Part shown: in pieces, positions 1 through 12,500 of the stretch | Layout of the letters: each line of letters opens with the position of its first letter | Numbering within the stretch: the first letter of the stretch is position 1 | Origin: Effrenium voratum | Taxonomy: Eukaryota > Sar > Dinophyceae > Suessiales > Symbiodiniaceae | Length of the DNA stretch: 64,000 nt | Reading direction: 5' to 3' | Assembly (NCBI GenBank): GCA_963377175.1 | Contig: CAUJNA010000464.1 | Location: 78,423-142,422 of the forward strand | The notes under the pieces: generated by a model | Told to the model about the DNA's origin: nothing | Seen by the model: the letters and a program-made list of their open reading frames with translations, nothing else | Database searches by the model: none | Made by a program: the position numbers and the translations under genes

Positions 1-3000
1 GCCCCTGTCATATGGCCGTGGGTCAACAATAAATTCCCCAAAATGGAACCCTCGTACATGGACACATGGACTAAAACCTGCGGTCCCCTGGTGGTTTAAT
101 TTCGACCCATACCATATTAATTACAAGTACAGGGACACGACAAGGAAACCCCCCCATTTCCTGTAACTCACCAGGGTTTTGTGGCTGAATTTGTGGCTCC
201 CTGCGTCTTCTTTTGGGGCATCCCTTATTGCTCGGCTTTAACGGCAAGATGGGAGGTCCTCTCCCCCCCAAATCTGGGAACTGACTGTTGACTACTTGGA
301 CCGCCTTTGACAGCAGCCTTTCAAGCTGGAATGGTCTGCAACAAATCTCCCTGGGAACGTCTCCGCCGCAGGCTTGAGGCTTGAGTTGGCACCATCCCCA
401 CTTTTTCTGTAAAAGCAAAAATTCGGAAACCTCCAGCTCCGAGTCCGGCTCCCTACCACCAGCTACTTTAGCACAGACAGTGCCGCCTGGTTGCGCGGCA
501 TTTTCGAGCCGCTCCCAACCCATCCTTCCGAGCAGCTCCTCATTCCCCGGGCCCGGTTGTCCTCGGCCATGGGCGCGCTTGGACCGGAGCCCCTTCATCC
601 CAAGTACCCCAAAGGCGGCACACCCAAAACCAGTCAGGAAAAATGCAGTCAGGTGGTGAGGTGGTGTCCCCAACAGCCCCGGAACCATGGAACCCTCCGG
701 AACCTTGGCCTGGGCAAAGACCCCACTGCTTTCAGCGGCTGGGAGGGGGGGGGAAAACAGAGGAGGACTCCTATCTACGACCCACACCCTTTTGAATCTC
801 GCTTCCTGAGTGGATTGACCAACAACAGTCCAAGCTTGTCATTTTGCACATAAAAGGGTCCAAACCCAAAAAGTTTGCGGTCGAGGTTGAACTCAGTGAG
901 GGGAAAACCCCGAAAACACTATCCCCAAACCACTGCAATGGAAAGCCTACCATTTGCCTACAGGACTCCTGGTAGCTTCGAGAGGCTCCCTTCCAACCAG
1001 CAGCTAGAAGTGCCCCTCTGTCGAGTGGCGTTTGTTGTGCATCTCGACTATTGGCATGGTAGCAAAGACGTTTTGCTTTTTGCAGCCCCCCGGTAAAAAT
1101 GACACAGAACCAACAAACTAAAAAAACAAACAAAAAACATGCCAAGAACAGCGAAGTGTTGCATGGCATATCCAACTAAAGCCCTGAGTCCCGGTCGTGG
1201 GGTACGCGACACCGCCCAGCAACTTGGGTTCCGTCTGGGTGGCGCGTCCGTTTTCTCTTGGTTGCTGGAAGGACCCCTCTGCAAAAAGTGAATCACTGGT
1301 GGGTCCACTGGAGAACCCACCGTTTCCCAAGTTAAAGTTCAAAGATCCAACCAAATATGCCATCAAGTCTTGAGTTACCACGCCTTTTGAGCTGGTTTCA
1401 AGGGAAACCGAAAGGACACCTACCTATTTTCTTCGGGGCGATTCTCGATTTTGACGCAAGCATTTACAAGTTAAAGGCAGCAACCCACGAAGGGCGTGAT
1501 CCGCAAAGGGGACCTTCAGCACGGCACTCGCTGGACTCAAATCGCCCGGCCTGACTTCGGCGAGAGGTTGCTGAAGCCCGGGTCCAGAAGACGCTCCCTG
1601 CGGAAGGAGGTTGCGCCAAATGCTGATGCCAAACACCGGATGGTTGAGAGCATCTGAACCCGTGAACCCTTTCATGGTGTCTTCATGGTGTTTCAAAGGG
1701 GGGGGAACCCATTTTTGCATTTCTAGCCACGAACCTGATCATTGTTCGACCTGCAGCTTGCCAAAGAAAAAAACGATGATTTGGGGATTCAAACGCAGGG
1801 CCTCTTCCAGTGCAGCACAAGGCCCCGAGCATGTCAGGGCCTTGTCCATCCCCCCCCCCCCCCCGGGAACGGTGCCTTTTTTTTCCCCAGGGCTAATGGA
1901 ACACCCCGCATTGAGTCTTATGCACCTTCCCGTTATGTCACCTGAAATCCTGGTCCTCCCTTACCATCTTGCAACAGCCATTTGAGTTTTCTTGGGGGGG
2001 TGTCCCTTTTGGGGTCAGGGACCACCCCCTGTTCTTCCCAGCTGAAGCCAGGGGGTCTCTGCCCAGCTGAAGCTTTGGGGTGGCCTGGGGGAAAGCAGCT
2101 TTCAGGGAGCGGCTTTTTGGGAGGGTTGCAGGTTCCAGGGGCTGTTGGGGATTCCCTCCCACTAACAAAACATGGAAGCGCAAAGAGGCCCTTTCCAAGA
2201 GGAAAGTCGTCTTTCTACAGGGGTCCGAAGGCACTCACCCACGCTAGCTGGTGGGAGGGTACCTGGGCTGTTTGTGAACCAAACATTCATGAAATCCGGG
2301 GTTCGGTTCTCCGAAAGGTGCATGAGCCATGGGAGGGTCTCGCGCTGAGCAAAGATATCAGACATTCTCCAACGTTGACCCAGCATTTCCACCATTTTTT
2401 GGGCCTGTCTCAAAATGTCCAGACCCCCCGCCCCCCCCCCCGTCCCCCCCCCCAAAAAAAAAAAAAAAGAGAAGAAGGACCAGACCAGTGGAAGCCGCCC
2501 TTCCGCTTCCGTCTAGTTGATGACTCGGAGTGGTTTTGCAGGGCGGCCCAACTGATGCCAAGGGTTCCCTCCGGTTGTGGAACATGCCCCCCCTTTCCTG
2601 CTTGGACCTACAACAACAATAAAGGCCGCTTTTTCCGGGTTTCTTACCCCCCGCATTTCTTGTGAAGTAGGTCGAGACTTGGGGATCGAATGCAAAATGT
2701 TGCTGTGCACATGGGAAAAAAAACCAGGGCGGTTCCCAGGTCTGCTAAAAGCCTATCTTCCACCAAAAACCAGCTGGGCACGTCGCAGCGGGCCGCCGTC
2801 CTCAGCCACCGCGGCACAGCTTTCCCCCCGGCTTTGGGCGACCCCACCTCGGCGCCGAATCGAAAAAACGGCGCTGCGCAGGTGTGGCACCTGATGTGTG
2901 GCACCAACTCGGCATACCGTAACCAATGTGTGGCTCCCACTTTTTCGGACCACGTTGACCCAGGATCAATAAACCCGTCCCAGTATTGGTGGGGTGGTCC

Positions 3001-3594
3001 CTCCAAAAGTGGTCTGAATCCCCACTAAAAGGGGGATGAACCCCCCAATCCCAATCAACTAGGTTTTTTTTGTCTTATCCGGGGTTAACATTATTTGTCA
3101 TGCCCAAGCCAGGTATGGCACCAAATGGTAACCCGTTAGGGCTTGGGGTGTCCACGATACCCGGCAGAAGTGCCCCGCAGAACTACCCGCACAGGCAACT
3201 TCTGCACACCGGCTTTTTGCTTTTTCGCTCCCTAGAAAAATATGGCAACATGTCCAGTGGCAATGGATTCCCTTTAAAACCAAGAAGGGAACATCAAAAA
3301 AAACTCTTCGCAAGCAAATGGAAGAGAACCAGAGCGGATGCGTTGGCGCGTTCTGCCAAGCCTCGGGCCCATATGACCTCCTCAAAAGTGCCCTCTAGAA
3401 CTCCAAACTGTGGCGCAAACAGGGGAAGCAACCCCCCAAAGAAACCTTAACAGGCATCCTTACATTATACACCTGAACATTGCCTTGTAAATGGTGGGTT
3501 CCCTTTATTTTGGTGGAAAAAGCCATGTTTCAAATGGGCAAAATGTATCTTTTAAGGAGCCCTGCTTAAGAACCCCTCATTCCGTTTGCTTTAC
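1..3594. other. Repeat-rich non-coding stretch
   Basis: Holds a GGGTCAA/TTGACCC element (11-113), copies of the 'CTCCGAGTCCGGCTCCCT' dispersed repeat (near 435-470 and 961-1012), a 'CCCCTCTGCAAAAAGTG' element (1250-1390), a C13 run near 1850 and a C/A run at 2424-2468. A GC-rich segment near 2765-2880 is exon-like on the minus strand, but no frame is convincing. Confidence 0.5.
11..113. repeat. Inverted-repeat element, GGGTCAA subfamily
   Basis: Starts TATGGCCGTGGGTCAA and ends TTCGACCCATACCATA. The body (CCCCAAAATGGAACCCT ... CCCTGGTGGTTTAATTT) is shared with 7492-7597, so the two are copies of one short element with complementary ends. Confidence 0.6.
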
Positions 3595-3714
3595 TCAACG
3601 CAGTAGGTTGAGAAGACCAGCGACAAAGGCCGGGGTGTCCAACTTGTGCACGGCCGGAATGACCGCGTCCACAGACAGCTGGACAACATGCACACTGTCC
3701 CCGCTCTTCTCCTC
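3595..3714 (-). CDS. Exon candidate, possibly terminal
   Basis: A 39-codon segment beginning EEKSGDSVHVVQLSVDAVIP and ending AGLLNLLR before TGA, preceded by a TCTAAG acceptor. It reads like ordinary protein and is free of repeats. No family recognised; it could be a last exon or an exon with an internal donor. Confidence 0.4.
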   Translation of the reverse strand, partial: EEKSGDSVHVVQLSVDAVIPAVHKLDTPAFVAGLLNLLR

Positions 3715-4310
3715 CTTAGAGCGGCGGAGTTGAAATACGGGTCCGGAAAATTTGTACTAGTCAACTATTTGGGGGGTCCCTTTCTTAGGGGACCCCCAAA
3801 ATGGTGTTCTTTTGGTTTCCCTACCCGAAACAGATTTATAATTAAAGGAAAAAAAAGGAAAAAAACGAGCCCGACAACCTTGCCAAGGACTTGGCCTGGC
3901 AAGTCTTCTTACTTCTTGAGGCTGACCAAAAAGTCCAAACATGCGTGTACCACTAAAATGGTCCAAACCCAAAAAAAAATTATAAGTCCAGGAACCTCAG
4001 TTCGTGAAGCCAAATAAACGCTTCTTAGCATGTCTTTGGAAACAACCTGGCTTCCCGAGGCAAACTCAGGGAGTGAGTTCTATTGAAGCCGCCATGGTGC
4101 AAACCTCAAACCAGCCAGAAGCACCCTATGAATCACAAGAATCTCTTGAAAGCCCACACCAGCCGACGAGACAAGTTGGGAGTGCCCGATCTGTTTTGGC
4201 CGATTCTTCCAAACTGCCTGAAACACCAACTGGCATCCAAAGATGCGGCCAGCATGAATCAATGAAAGGAAAACAAGAAGCAAACATCTAGACAAAGAGA
4301 GGCACAGAGA

Positions 4311-4332
4311 GAGAGAGATATATATATATATA
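4311..4332. repeat. GA/TA microsatellite
   Basis: GAGAGAGAGA followed by TATATATATATATA. Confidence 0.9.
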
Positions 4333-5230
4333 GTGCTAATTATGTTTGACACCTTCCAAAAACGGCGACTGATTCCGCCGCATGCACCCCGCGAGAGACA
4401 AAGCTCTCCGATTTCTTAGCCCTGAGGGTTCAGGCTCGATACATTTGCCTCCCAACATCGCACTCGAGCAAAGGCTCTTTCTTTCAATGGATGAAGCTGC
4501 ATCTTTGCCTTATGGGAGAAACCGACTTCCAGCAAGCATTTGTGGCTCGAATCCTCCACCAAGCCAACCCGCACCAATTTAAAACAAGGCCTTCCTGACC
4601 GCCAAAGTTCTCTTCCTGTTGTGGAGAAAATATCCCCGTTTTGGTGCCATTGTTGTTTTTCCCACACAAAACCAGGGGCTCAAATCCAAACCACCCATCA
4701 AAAGAGGGCAACCGGTCACCTCTTCCGGTTGTGGAGCCCTTTTGGTGTAATCGCGGTTTTCCTTTTTCGATCCCACCCCAAGGTGGAACGGTGGATGCCC
4801 TAAATAAGCCGAAGGGAACAAGGGAGCCTCCGAAAATTGACAGGAATCTGCCAAGGTTTTGTGGGCGTGGGTTGGCTTGCGTGCGATTTGTTTGCGGCAT
4901 CCAGTAAGGCGCATGACCCCAACCACCAATTAAGTCTCAGTTGCACCTCTAAAATTTGACAAACAATGGAAAAGCAGTAAAAGGTCATATCCGGTCGATT
5001 CGCTTTGGGCAAGTGAGGGTAGATTCCCCTTGCAAACTGCCATAAAGGAGGTAAGGCAAAATTCAGGACTGGAACATTTGCCATGGTACCCTCGACCCCC
5101 TAGAATCCCAGGGTCTACCATCCAACTAAAGCTCCAAAGCAGTACATTTGTTGACATCTGACAACGGCAACTATGGGATTCAGGGAATGAAGCATGTAGG
5201 GTCTATCAGCTCCCTAAGTGGTTGCCATGG

Positions 5231-5388
5231 CACTTGGGTGTTCGGCCAAGTGAGTACTTGCTTGGCAACCTAGGTTTTCACCCACTTTTGAGTCCCCCAT
5301 TCAGTGGACTTAACCGTGTTCTGGTTATTAGTGGGTGATAACCCAAGTGGCTAACCACTTACTCAATTGGTAACGAACATGCAAGTAC
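5231..5388. repeat. Foldback element with GTACTTGGGTGTTCG-type ends
   Basis: The left end CACTTGGGTGTTCG and right end CGAACATGCAAGTAC are near-complementary. The interior includes GGGTTATAACCC-like sequence. Other copies are at 19753-19876, 37734-37823 and 43227-43369. Confidence 0.55.
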
Positions 5389-5769
5389 TCAACCACACCA
5401 TGGTACAATGCAGTAAACTAGGAGGTATTCTTGCTTTCCCCTACTTGCAATACGGCAAGGGCATCCAGTCTCTGAACCATACCCAGTGGATCCATTTACC
5501 TGTATAGGTAACCTAGGGAACCAGCCTTTCAACACCAAAAATAAAATGGCTGGCTACCTAGTATCTAGGCTGGAATTAGGACCCCAGCAAAAAAATATAT
5601 ATTTTTGCCTGGTTAGTGGAAAACAAAGGGAACCCCAAAAAAGCAAAAAATACAACAAGGGGAGCTAATTCTGGTGAAGTAAAGTAGGCTTCTCCATTTC
5701 CTTATTGAAAAAATCCGCCCGACTCGCCCCGCCCGACTCGCCCAACAACCGACAACCCTGCCGGGCTGC

Positions 5770-5824
5770 GCAGCAGCAGGGCGCTGACAGCTGCGCGAAG
5801 GCTCGAGCCCAGCTCATCGCTGCT
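5770..5824 (-). CDS. Weak exon candidate (SSDELGSSLRAAVSALLL)
   Basis: GC-rich open segment on the minus strand with acceptor GGAAG and a possible GC donor. Amino-acid composition and codon use resemble the confirmed exons. No family recognised. Confidence 0.33.
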
Positions 5825-6353
5825 CTTCCGCGGGGTTTTTGGTGCGTGGGTTCCATCGAGTCTTGGCCTGGGTGATTCTCGCGGTTTTGGGGGGGAGTTG
5901 TGTCTTTGGTTGATGCGCATGGGTGTTGTTTGCCCTTTTTTTTGGTGCTGGTATTTGGAGTTCTTTTTTGTTCCCCGGGATCTGTTTTAGTCGTTTTTTT
6001 TGATTTGGTCGGGGTGTGTGCGTTTGCTGTCCTTGGGGGGACGGCTGGTCTTTTTGGTATCTGGCGGGGGGCTTGCCAATGCCGTCTGTTGGTTTCCTTC
6101 CGGCCTTTAGGGAAAATGGGCCCGCCTTGATGAACTTCTCGCAGATCGAACAGTGGGCTCAGTTCCATTCAGCCGGCCCTTCCCCGCGATTTTGCTCGGG
6201 GGGTGCTGACTGCTTTTGAACAATCCTTGTCACTCCAGGGTCCAATTCCGCGGGTGACTGAGGGCTTGGTGACCATACCGTGGATTTGGCTAAATCCTGC
6301 ACCAGTTGGGATGGATGAAACATGCGAAGCCCGAGAGAATTGTGGAATACGCA

Positions 6354-6415
6354 TACATATATATATATATATGATTGTCTATATATATATATATCTATCT
6401 ATCTATCTATCTATT
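6354..6415. repeat. TA and TATC microsatellites
   Basis: Two TATATA runs followed by CTATCTATCTAT. Confidence 0.95.
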
Positions 6416-6720
6416 TAGCTAATTTAGCTATCTGTACAAACAAAGGTAAATCACTTCCTAAATGGTTTCGGATTTTCGTCCATCCACAACCCCAAGACGC
6501 GCGTTCGGCTCGTGCAGCGCCCTGCGAGCCAAAGATGGTCGCCGGCCAGGTCACCCCAGACACCATCTCAAGGCTTCTGGGCGCGGAATTTGGTGCTTCA
6601 ACCATATGCCTCACCCACAACTGGTGGTTTATGTGGGGAATATCCCTCCAACCACCTTATTTCAGGCTGGTAAAATATTATGATTCACCCAGGATGATCC
6701 TTGTGTTATTGCCTCTTCAT

Positions 6721-6840
6721 GTGGCCATGGGTCAAAATCCAAATCGTATTTGCAGTGAACATCCCAATCCCAACTAAATTGACTATAATTTGGGTGGTGA
6801 CCCAAAATGGGATCCCATTGGTTTTGACCCACAGCCATAT
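6721..6840. repeat. Inverted-repeat element (GTGGCCATGGGTCAAA ends)
   Basis: Begins GTGGCCATGGGTCAAAAT and ends TTTTGACCCACAGCCAT, which are near-complementary. The internal stretch GTGAACATCCCAATCCC recurs inverted at 33906-34020. Confidence 0.68.
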
Positions 6841-7157
6841 TGCCTCACCCACAAGCATCCTCCCAAGGAGGATGCTTGACTGGGCCGCCCTCAGATCCCC
6901 CGCTAAAAGTTTAACTTTTGGTGGATTAAATGGAAACTGCCGCTAAGTTGACTGCATGCCCCAAGACGTGATGTTAACATCCACGAACTGGCCTAAATGG
7001 TAAAATCGATTATTTGAAGCTGCGCAAAGGGAGGCTGTAAGGAAACTACGGAAACCAAACCAGCTGAGGGCGGGAAAAATCGGATTGCATGAGTGGGGCT
7101 TGGGCCTCTTGGGCAGGCAAGAGCGAGGAGATTCGCGTCGCATGCTGCGTTTTCTTT

Positions 7158-7194
7158 CTTCGAGACGACGCCCTTGATCATATAAACTCCGACT
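7158..7194 (-). CDS. Weak exon candidate (VGVYMIKGVVSK)
   Basis: A short open segment after a CTTCAG acceptor resembles the 'VYKVVKGVVS' start of a further SH3-like module. Its phase does not follow directly from exon 23, so at least one exon would be missing between them. Confidence 0.22.
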
Positions 7195-7491
7195 CTGAAG
7201 CAAACCGGGCACCTAGTGCACGTCCGCTTCCTGAGTCACTGTGTCAAAACGACTTGGAGCTTACCAAAAGCTGCTCTGAACTGGTTGCCCCTCGCATGGT
7301 TTTGACACGCGGCGGCTTGCGGCTTGCGGCTTGCGGCCGCCATCGCGAAGTTGCCCGCTGGGCGCGCGCGCGATATTTTTTGTGCGTTCCGAATCGCCCA
7401 GTTGGCACTGCACCGGGTTGTGCAGTAAGGAAGTGGTAGGCTAGGTTCCCTTGAAGCCAACAGGGCAGAAGAAAAGATCTTCATTCCAAGA

Positions 7492-7597
7492 AATGGCAGT
7501 GGGTCAAAAATACGTACCCCAAATGGAACCCTGGTAAGTGGAAAGATGAACCAAAACCCTGGTGCCCTGGTGGTTTAATTTTGACCCATACCCAAAT
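7492..7597. repeat. Inverted-repeat element, GGGTCAA subfamily, copy 2
   Basis: Starts ATGGCAGTGGGTCAAAAA and ends TTTTGACCCATACCCAA, same orientation and body as 11-113. Confidence 0.6.
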
Positions 7598-7734
7598 GGA
7601 AGTTCACCTCTTTCCAGTGGACAGCTCAGCTAGACAGGGCATGTCCGAGCGTGCCGGGCATGGAGTGACACGAAGCTCAGCCGGTAGGCCTCAGCAGAGG
7701 GCGGCCAACATGAAAATGGGGTCCCTGCTCCGCT

Positions 7735-8325
7735 TTGGAATTGGCAATGCCAAATTGAGTGCTGAGAATCCTATGCTAAGTCTTGGTAACACTACCGGGA
7801 AGCTGAGATGCAGTCTTGGCAATACTGAATTTAGAGTTGAGTATTGCCAATGCGCAGTTGAGTACAGGAATAAGCTAAGTCGTGGTAGCACTAATGGCAT
7901 CGGCAATGCTGAACGGAGCAGCAATTCTAAATTGAGAGCTGAGAGTCTTGACCTAAGCTTTGGCAACACAAAATTTAAAAATGGAAATACTAAACTGAGT
8001 ACCGGGAATGTGACACTAAGTCTTAGCAATACTAAATTTGAGAACTGGCAGTTAAAGTGAGTGTTGAGAATCGTAGGTCAGTCTTGGCAACACTAAATCT
8101 AGAATTGGCAATACTGAACTGAGCACCGGGAATCTGGGATGACGTCTTGGCAATTGAGAATTGGCAATACTAGATTGAGCGCTGAGAAGCTTAGGTTAAG
8201 TCTTGGCAGCACTACAGGCAGAAGTGGCAATGCTAAACTGAGCACCGGGAATCTGAGACAAAGTCTTGGCAATACTAAATTCAGAATGAGCAACGCGTCA
8301 AGAATTGGCAAGCCCAAGTCCAATC
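7735..8325 (+). repeat. Degenerate minisatellite (GGCAATACTAAATTGAG units)
   Basis: Alternating motifs GGCAATACTAAATTGAG, GCTGAGAATCT and CTAAGTCTTGGCAACACT recur with a period near 70-75 bp. The plus strand stays open for over 100 codons (LSLGNTKFKNGNTKLSTGN). Frame is then lost near 8060 while the repeat continues, so I treat it as a minisatellite rather than a gene. Confidence 0.75.
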
Positions 8326-9417
8326 CAGGCCACCCCCTTCAAGTTGAAAAGGGGTCAACATGAACAGTTGGCGCTGTTCGGGGCTGGGGGGTGAACACTC
8401 TTGCAATCCTCGTGTACTCTCAGACTATTTTGCAATTATTAAACTCACTTCTCGAGTGGATGAGCCCAAAAAAAGAGTCCAAACTTCTTCGACTAAAACA
8501 AAAGTGTTAAGTCCAGTTGAACTCGATCGATTTCGCGGGGCGCTTTCTCGGGACCCCGGGCTCACGGCAGCAAGCCGACCGCCGGTCACACCACCTGCGC
8601 GGGCGAGCGCCGTAGCGCCGCCGCGTCGGCGTCTTTGTTTCTCCCCAGGCGTCGGCATCTTTTGACCCGCAACCCATGCGAGTTTGAGATTTTTGACAAA
8701 CAGGCACCATGGTACACAAACCAGAAACCGGGCCCCCCGAAAAAACAGAGCCAGTCTGACGATGTTTAGCCAACCCACAAGGAACAAGGGGTTTTCCGGT
8801 CTCCGAACCCAACTTTGGGACCCCACTGTGGCAACTTCACCTTGTCTTCCCAAACCTGAGTATGGTGCAGAAAGCCTTGTTTTCAGCCTAACAGTGAACA
8901 GAACAACACTCAAACGCTAAAACACATGCAATCGACAGTGAAGTTGCGCAGCTTGCTGTCTGGAGCTTCGCCTGCAAATGGGTTTGTCTCAACATACTGT
9001 GGATGGACGAAATCCTGCACCATCTAAGAACCCGTAGAATGATGGTTTCAAAGTGGCTCCCATTTAACCAAGAACGATATCCTAAAAAGAAAAGCTTCAC
9101 ACAAATTGGCTGGGGCAGAGTCCCTTAAAGAATGCACCTAGAAACCGCGAACCGCATGTAGAAACACTGTGAAACAGCTGGTAAACCTTTTCCTCGGGGT
9201 GGTTTCAACTCTTGCCATAGGAGGGAAACTCACGTTCAATCACCCTGCGATTGGTCGTCCCTGTCCGCTGAAACGCCCTGAGGCCCTTAGAAAGAAAAAA
9301 GGGCGGAATTCACGCCCTGGCCAAGACCCAGAAGGTGTTTTTGGATGTTTCATGGTGTGTTTTTTTCTTTGCGAGGGAGCCCTTTTTGAGGAACCGATCC
9401 TGTCGCAGTTCCCTCGC
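8326..9417. other. Non-coding stretch left of GWVT exon 23
   Basis: Contains a GC-rich exon-like patch near 8560-8640 with no convincing frame, and a truncated ACTGTGGATGGACGAAAT element at 8995-9055. No exon continuing the GWVT gene was found. Confidence 0.5.
8995..9055. repeat. ACTGTGGATGGACGAAAT element, truncated
   Basis: The left end ATACTGTGGATGGACGAAAT followed by CCTGCACCA and an AGAATGATGGTTTC remnant. The right terminal repeat is absent. Confidence 0.65.
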
Positions 9418-9511
9418 CTCAAGGAAGACGGTGCCCGCGTTGCCCACGGCCGTCACCCAGCCCACCGTGCCGTCGGACCGGCACTTGCACTTCAGGCGGA
9501 CCAGCCCGGAC
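9418..9511 (-). CDS. GWVT gene exon 23: second GWVT motif
   Basis: Encodes SGLVRLKCKCRSDGTVGWVT then AVGNAGTVFLE. The split lysine joins to exon 22 as PKKEEKSGLVRLKCK. Acceptor GTCGAG, donor GAG|GC. The gene probably continues to the left, but I could not find the next exon. Confidence 0.85.
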
Positions 9512-12500
9512 CTCGACACCGCGGACCCGCCGCGAGAAGGGAAGCGGGGCGTGTCCTGTCTGAAGTGCTCGGGGAATGACTGTTCCCGGGTTTGTGTTGG
9601 AAGGAACCGAAAGGGGATTCCCTACAAAACCATGGGGGATGGTTTATGAGGGCATTCCAAATCTGCTGAGGACCAGCAAGTTGAGGGAACCGCTTCGCGC
9701 GTGTTTTTTTCAAGCAAAACCTTCAAAGAGATTTTTTTGGTTCCCTGTAACACCACAAAGGACGGGTAAGCTCAAAAAGGAACACACCCTTTCTCAATGG
9801 CTACAGGAAGGAGCCATTGCAAATCATGTCAGGGGTCCCAAATATTTGAGGCATTTGATGTATTCAGCGCAACAAGAAATCCGTGGCTTGTCCCAATATT
9901 CAGTCACAGGGACCGGGAACAACAAAAAGGGGGGCTGCACCCATGCCAACTGGCATGACGCGCTCCCTATCTGCTAGGCATGTGCGAAAGTAGCTTCTGA
10001 ATCGGGCGAAGATAGTTTCTGAATCGGCCGAAAATAGTTTCTGAGCCGGGCGAAAACAGATTCTGAATGAGGCAGTAGTTTCTGAATCGGCAGAAACTAG
10101 TCTCTGAGTCGGACAAGAATAGTTTCCGAATCAAGCGAAGTAGTTTCTGAATCGGGCGAAGCTAGTTTAGTTTCTGAATCGCACTTTCTTCTGTTTCGCA
10201 GGTAGTTTCTAAATCTGTCAATGCCCGAAGTCTGAGGACCTCCTTTCGACTTCTCCTCCATCTGAACCGAGGGAAACAATCCCCAGACAAAAGGCAACAT
10301 AGCGGCTTGAAGGCCCCCCCCAGAAAAAAAAAAAAAAACATCAGCGGACCACAGAAACAGACAACTACCCGCTCTCCAGAGTGCGGCTTTTTGATAGCTC
10401 TTGCAAAACAGTTGGAGCTGCTGAACCAAGGTTGTGCCTTAAGAAAAGTTGCAAGCTGAGAAGTGACTTCTACTTGGGACCCTTTGGATATCAAAAGGTG
10501 GGGGATTTGTGTCCATCAGGTGGTTCCAACTCCAAGTTCATAGCCATTTGTGCAGGGGCCATCTGGCTCATCTGGCTCATTGGGAAGCCACTTCTTGCTT
10601 AAACCCCCCGGGACTCCGATTCAAAACCACAAGGAACACTGGTTAATCTCAATAGGGAAACAAGCTGTAACAAACCACGCAAACAAAACCCAGTGGCATC
10701 TGGGTGAATAATCAACTGGTGGCTGGCAGCACGCCAACACCTTCTTAAGCAACCAGAAGGGAGTCGGGAGAAGAACTGCCAAAGGCAGCGAACCCGTGAG
10801 AGCAGATCAAGGGGCTCCATAGATGTCCCCTATGAGGCACTTTTGAGGGTACCATCGGAGCAAAATGGGAAACCGCCCATTTCCTAACCCTTCGTAGGTT
10901 TCATGGAAAGCCCTTTGCTTTTATCAGGGGGGGCCCCTTACGGGGTGACACCAAGGACCAGGCAACGTCAAAATCTGAAGACCCCTGTTCTTGCGGTGGC
11001 TTTCCTCTGGCTTCCCTCCAATTGGTTTGAATTGGCGGCTTGGAGGTGAAGGGTTGGGTTCCCCTAAGAGCCAGGGCTTTAAATCCAAATCCAAACCACC
11101 AAGTAAGGGTCGCCTCATATTTCAATGCCGCGCGCTTTGTTAGCTTCCGGTGCCTCAAAACACCCTGTCTCGGCGCCTTGTGGCATATGTCAAACGCCGA
11201 ACGCCGCGTTCAGTTTGTGTTCGGCGCCGTGGTGTTTCCAACCCTCGGCATGGTAGCGAACACTTGTTTTTTTTTTGGGGGGGGGGGGGGGTTTGCAGTC
11301 CCCCAACTTGGAAAAGAGTAAAAAACGGAAAACAACGACAACCTAACCAAACAAAAAGACCTTGAAAAAAAGAAACCTTCGAACCACAAGCAAAAACGAC
11401 GATGATCATCAACAACGACGTGAAGTTCTGTTAACCAATAGTGAAATCCAAGAGTGAAATCGGTTCCCTGAAAACCAACAGGGAAAACAGACTGAACATA
11501 TATGCTCATTTGTCAGCCAATGGAGGACATCCTTCTAGGTCCTCCAATAGAGGTTAGAATAAGGCTACCAACTTGTTTTTTCTGTAGTCTATTTTGCTAG
11601 GGGAACCGAATCTCCCAACCAAAAGAGTAAAAGGGCACCTAGCTGGGGGACCTAGTCATTGATCAGCCGGAGGAAACAAATCCTTTGGGGTAAAAAACCA
11701 CTGGGCTCCTTCGAACCACAACCCCCCCCAAAAAAAAAAAACCGACGCGATGCTCATCAACCACGACGTCAGGTTCTGGGCTCGATAAAATTCCGCCCCG
11801 CTGGGCTCCCCCCCTTTAAAAACAAAAAACGACGTCAGGTTCTGGGATCGCTAAAATTCCGCCCTTCTGGGCTCCCCCCCCCCCAAAAAAAAAAAACGAA
11901 GTCAGGTTCTGGGATCGCTAAAATTCCGCCCTTCTGGGCTCCCCCCCAAAAACAAAAACAACGACGTCAGGTTCTGGGATCGCTAAAATTCCGCCCTTCT
12001 GGGCTCCCCCCCCAAAAAAAAAAAACGTCAAAAAAAAAAAAAAACGAGTTCTGGATCGCTAAAATAAAACCCAAAAAAAAAAAAACGACGTCAGGTTCTG
12101 GCTAAAAAAAAAAAAAAAAAAAAAAACGACGTCAGGTTCTGGGATCGCTAAAATTCCGCCTTCTCCTCAAAAAAAAAAAAAAAACGACGTCAGGTTCTGG
12201 GATCGCTAAAATTCCGCCCTTCTGGGCCCCCCCCAAAAAAAAAACGACGTCAGGTTCTGGGCTAAAATTCGCCCTTCTGGCCTCCCAAAAAAAAAAAAAA
12301 AACGACGTCAGGTTCTGGGATCGCTAAAATTCCGCCCTTCTGGGCTCCCCCCAAAACAAAAAACCACGTCAGGTTCTGGGATCGCTAAAATTCCGCCCTT
12401 CTGGGCTCCTAAAAAAAAAACGACGTCAGGTTCTGGGATCGCTAAAATTCCGCCTTCTGGCCCCCCAAAAAAAAAACGACGTCAGGTTCTGGGATCGCTA

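Noticed and set aside
2765..2880. GC-rich minus-strand segment, possible exon
   Set aside because: Three frames are partly open, none gives a convincing peptide or a splice phase that connects to neighbours.
8555..8645. GC-rich minus-strand patch, possible continuation of the GWVT gene
   Set aside because: The only natural peptide (DADAAALRRSPAQ) has no family match, and the phase after exon 23 could not be tested.
11380..11720. Possible tRNA B-box (GGTTCGAAGG in minus sense near 11,385 and 11,712)
   Set aside because: No A-box or cloverleaf around either; both belong to a duplicated repeat seed next to the tandem array.
11659..12105. Lys/Pro-rich plus-strand ORF of 148 codons
   Set aside because: Spans the tandem array; frame is kept only by its C-run/A-run spacers and breaks after a few units.
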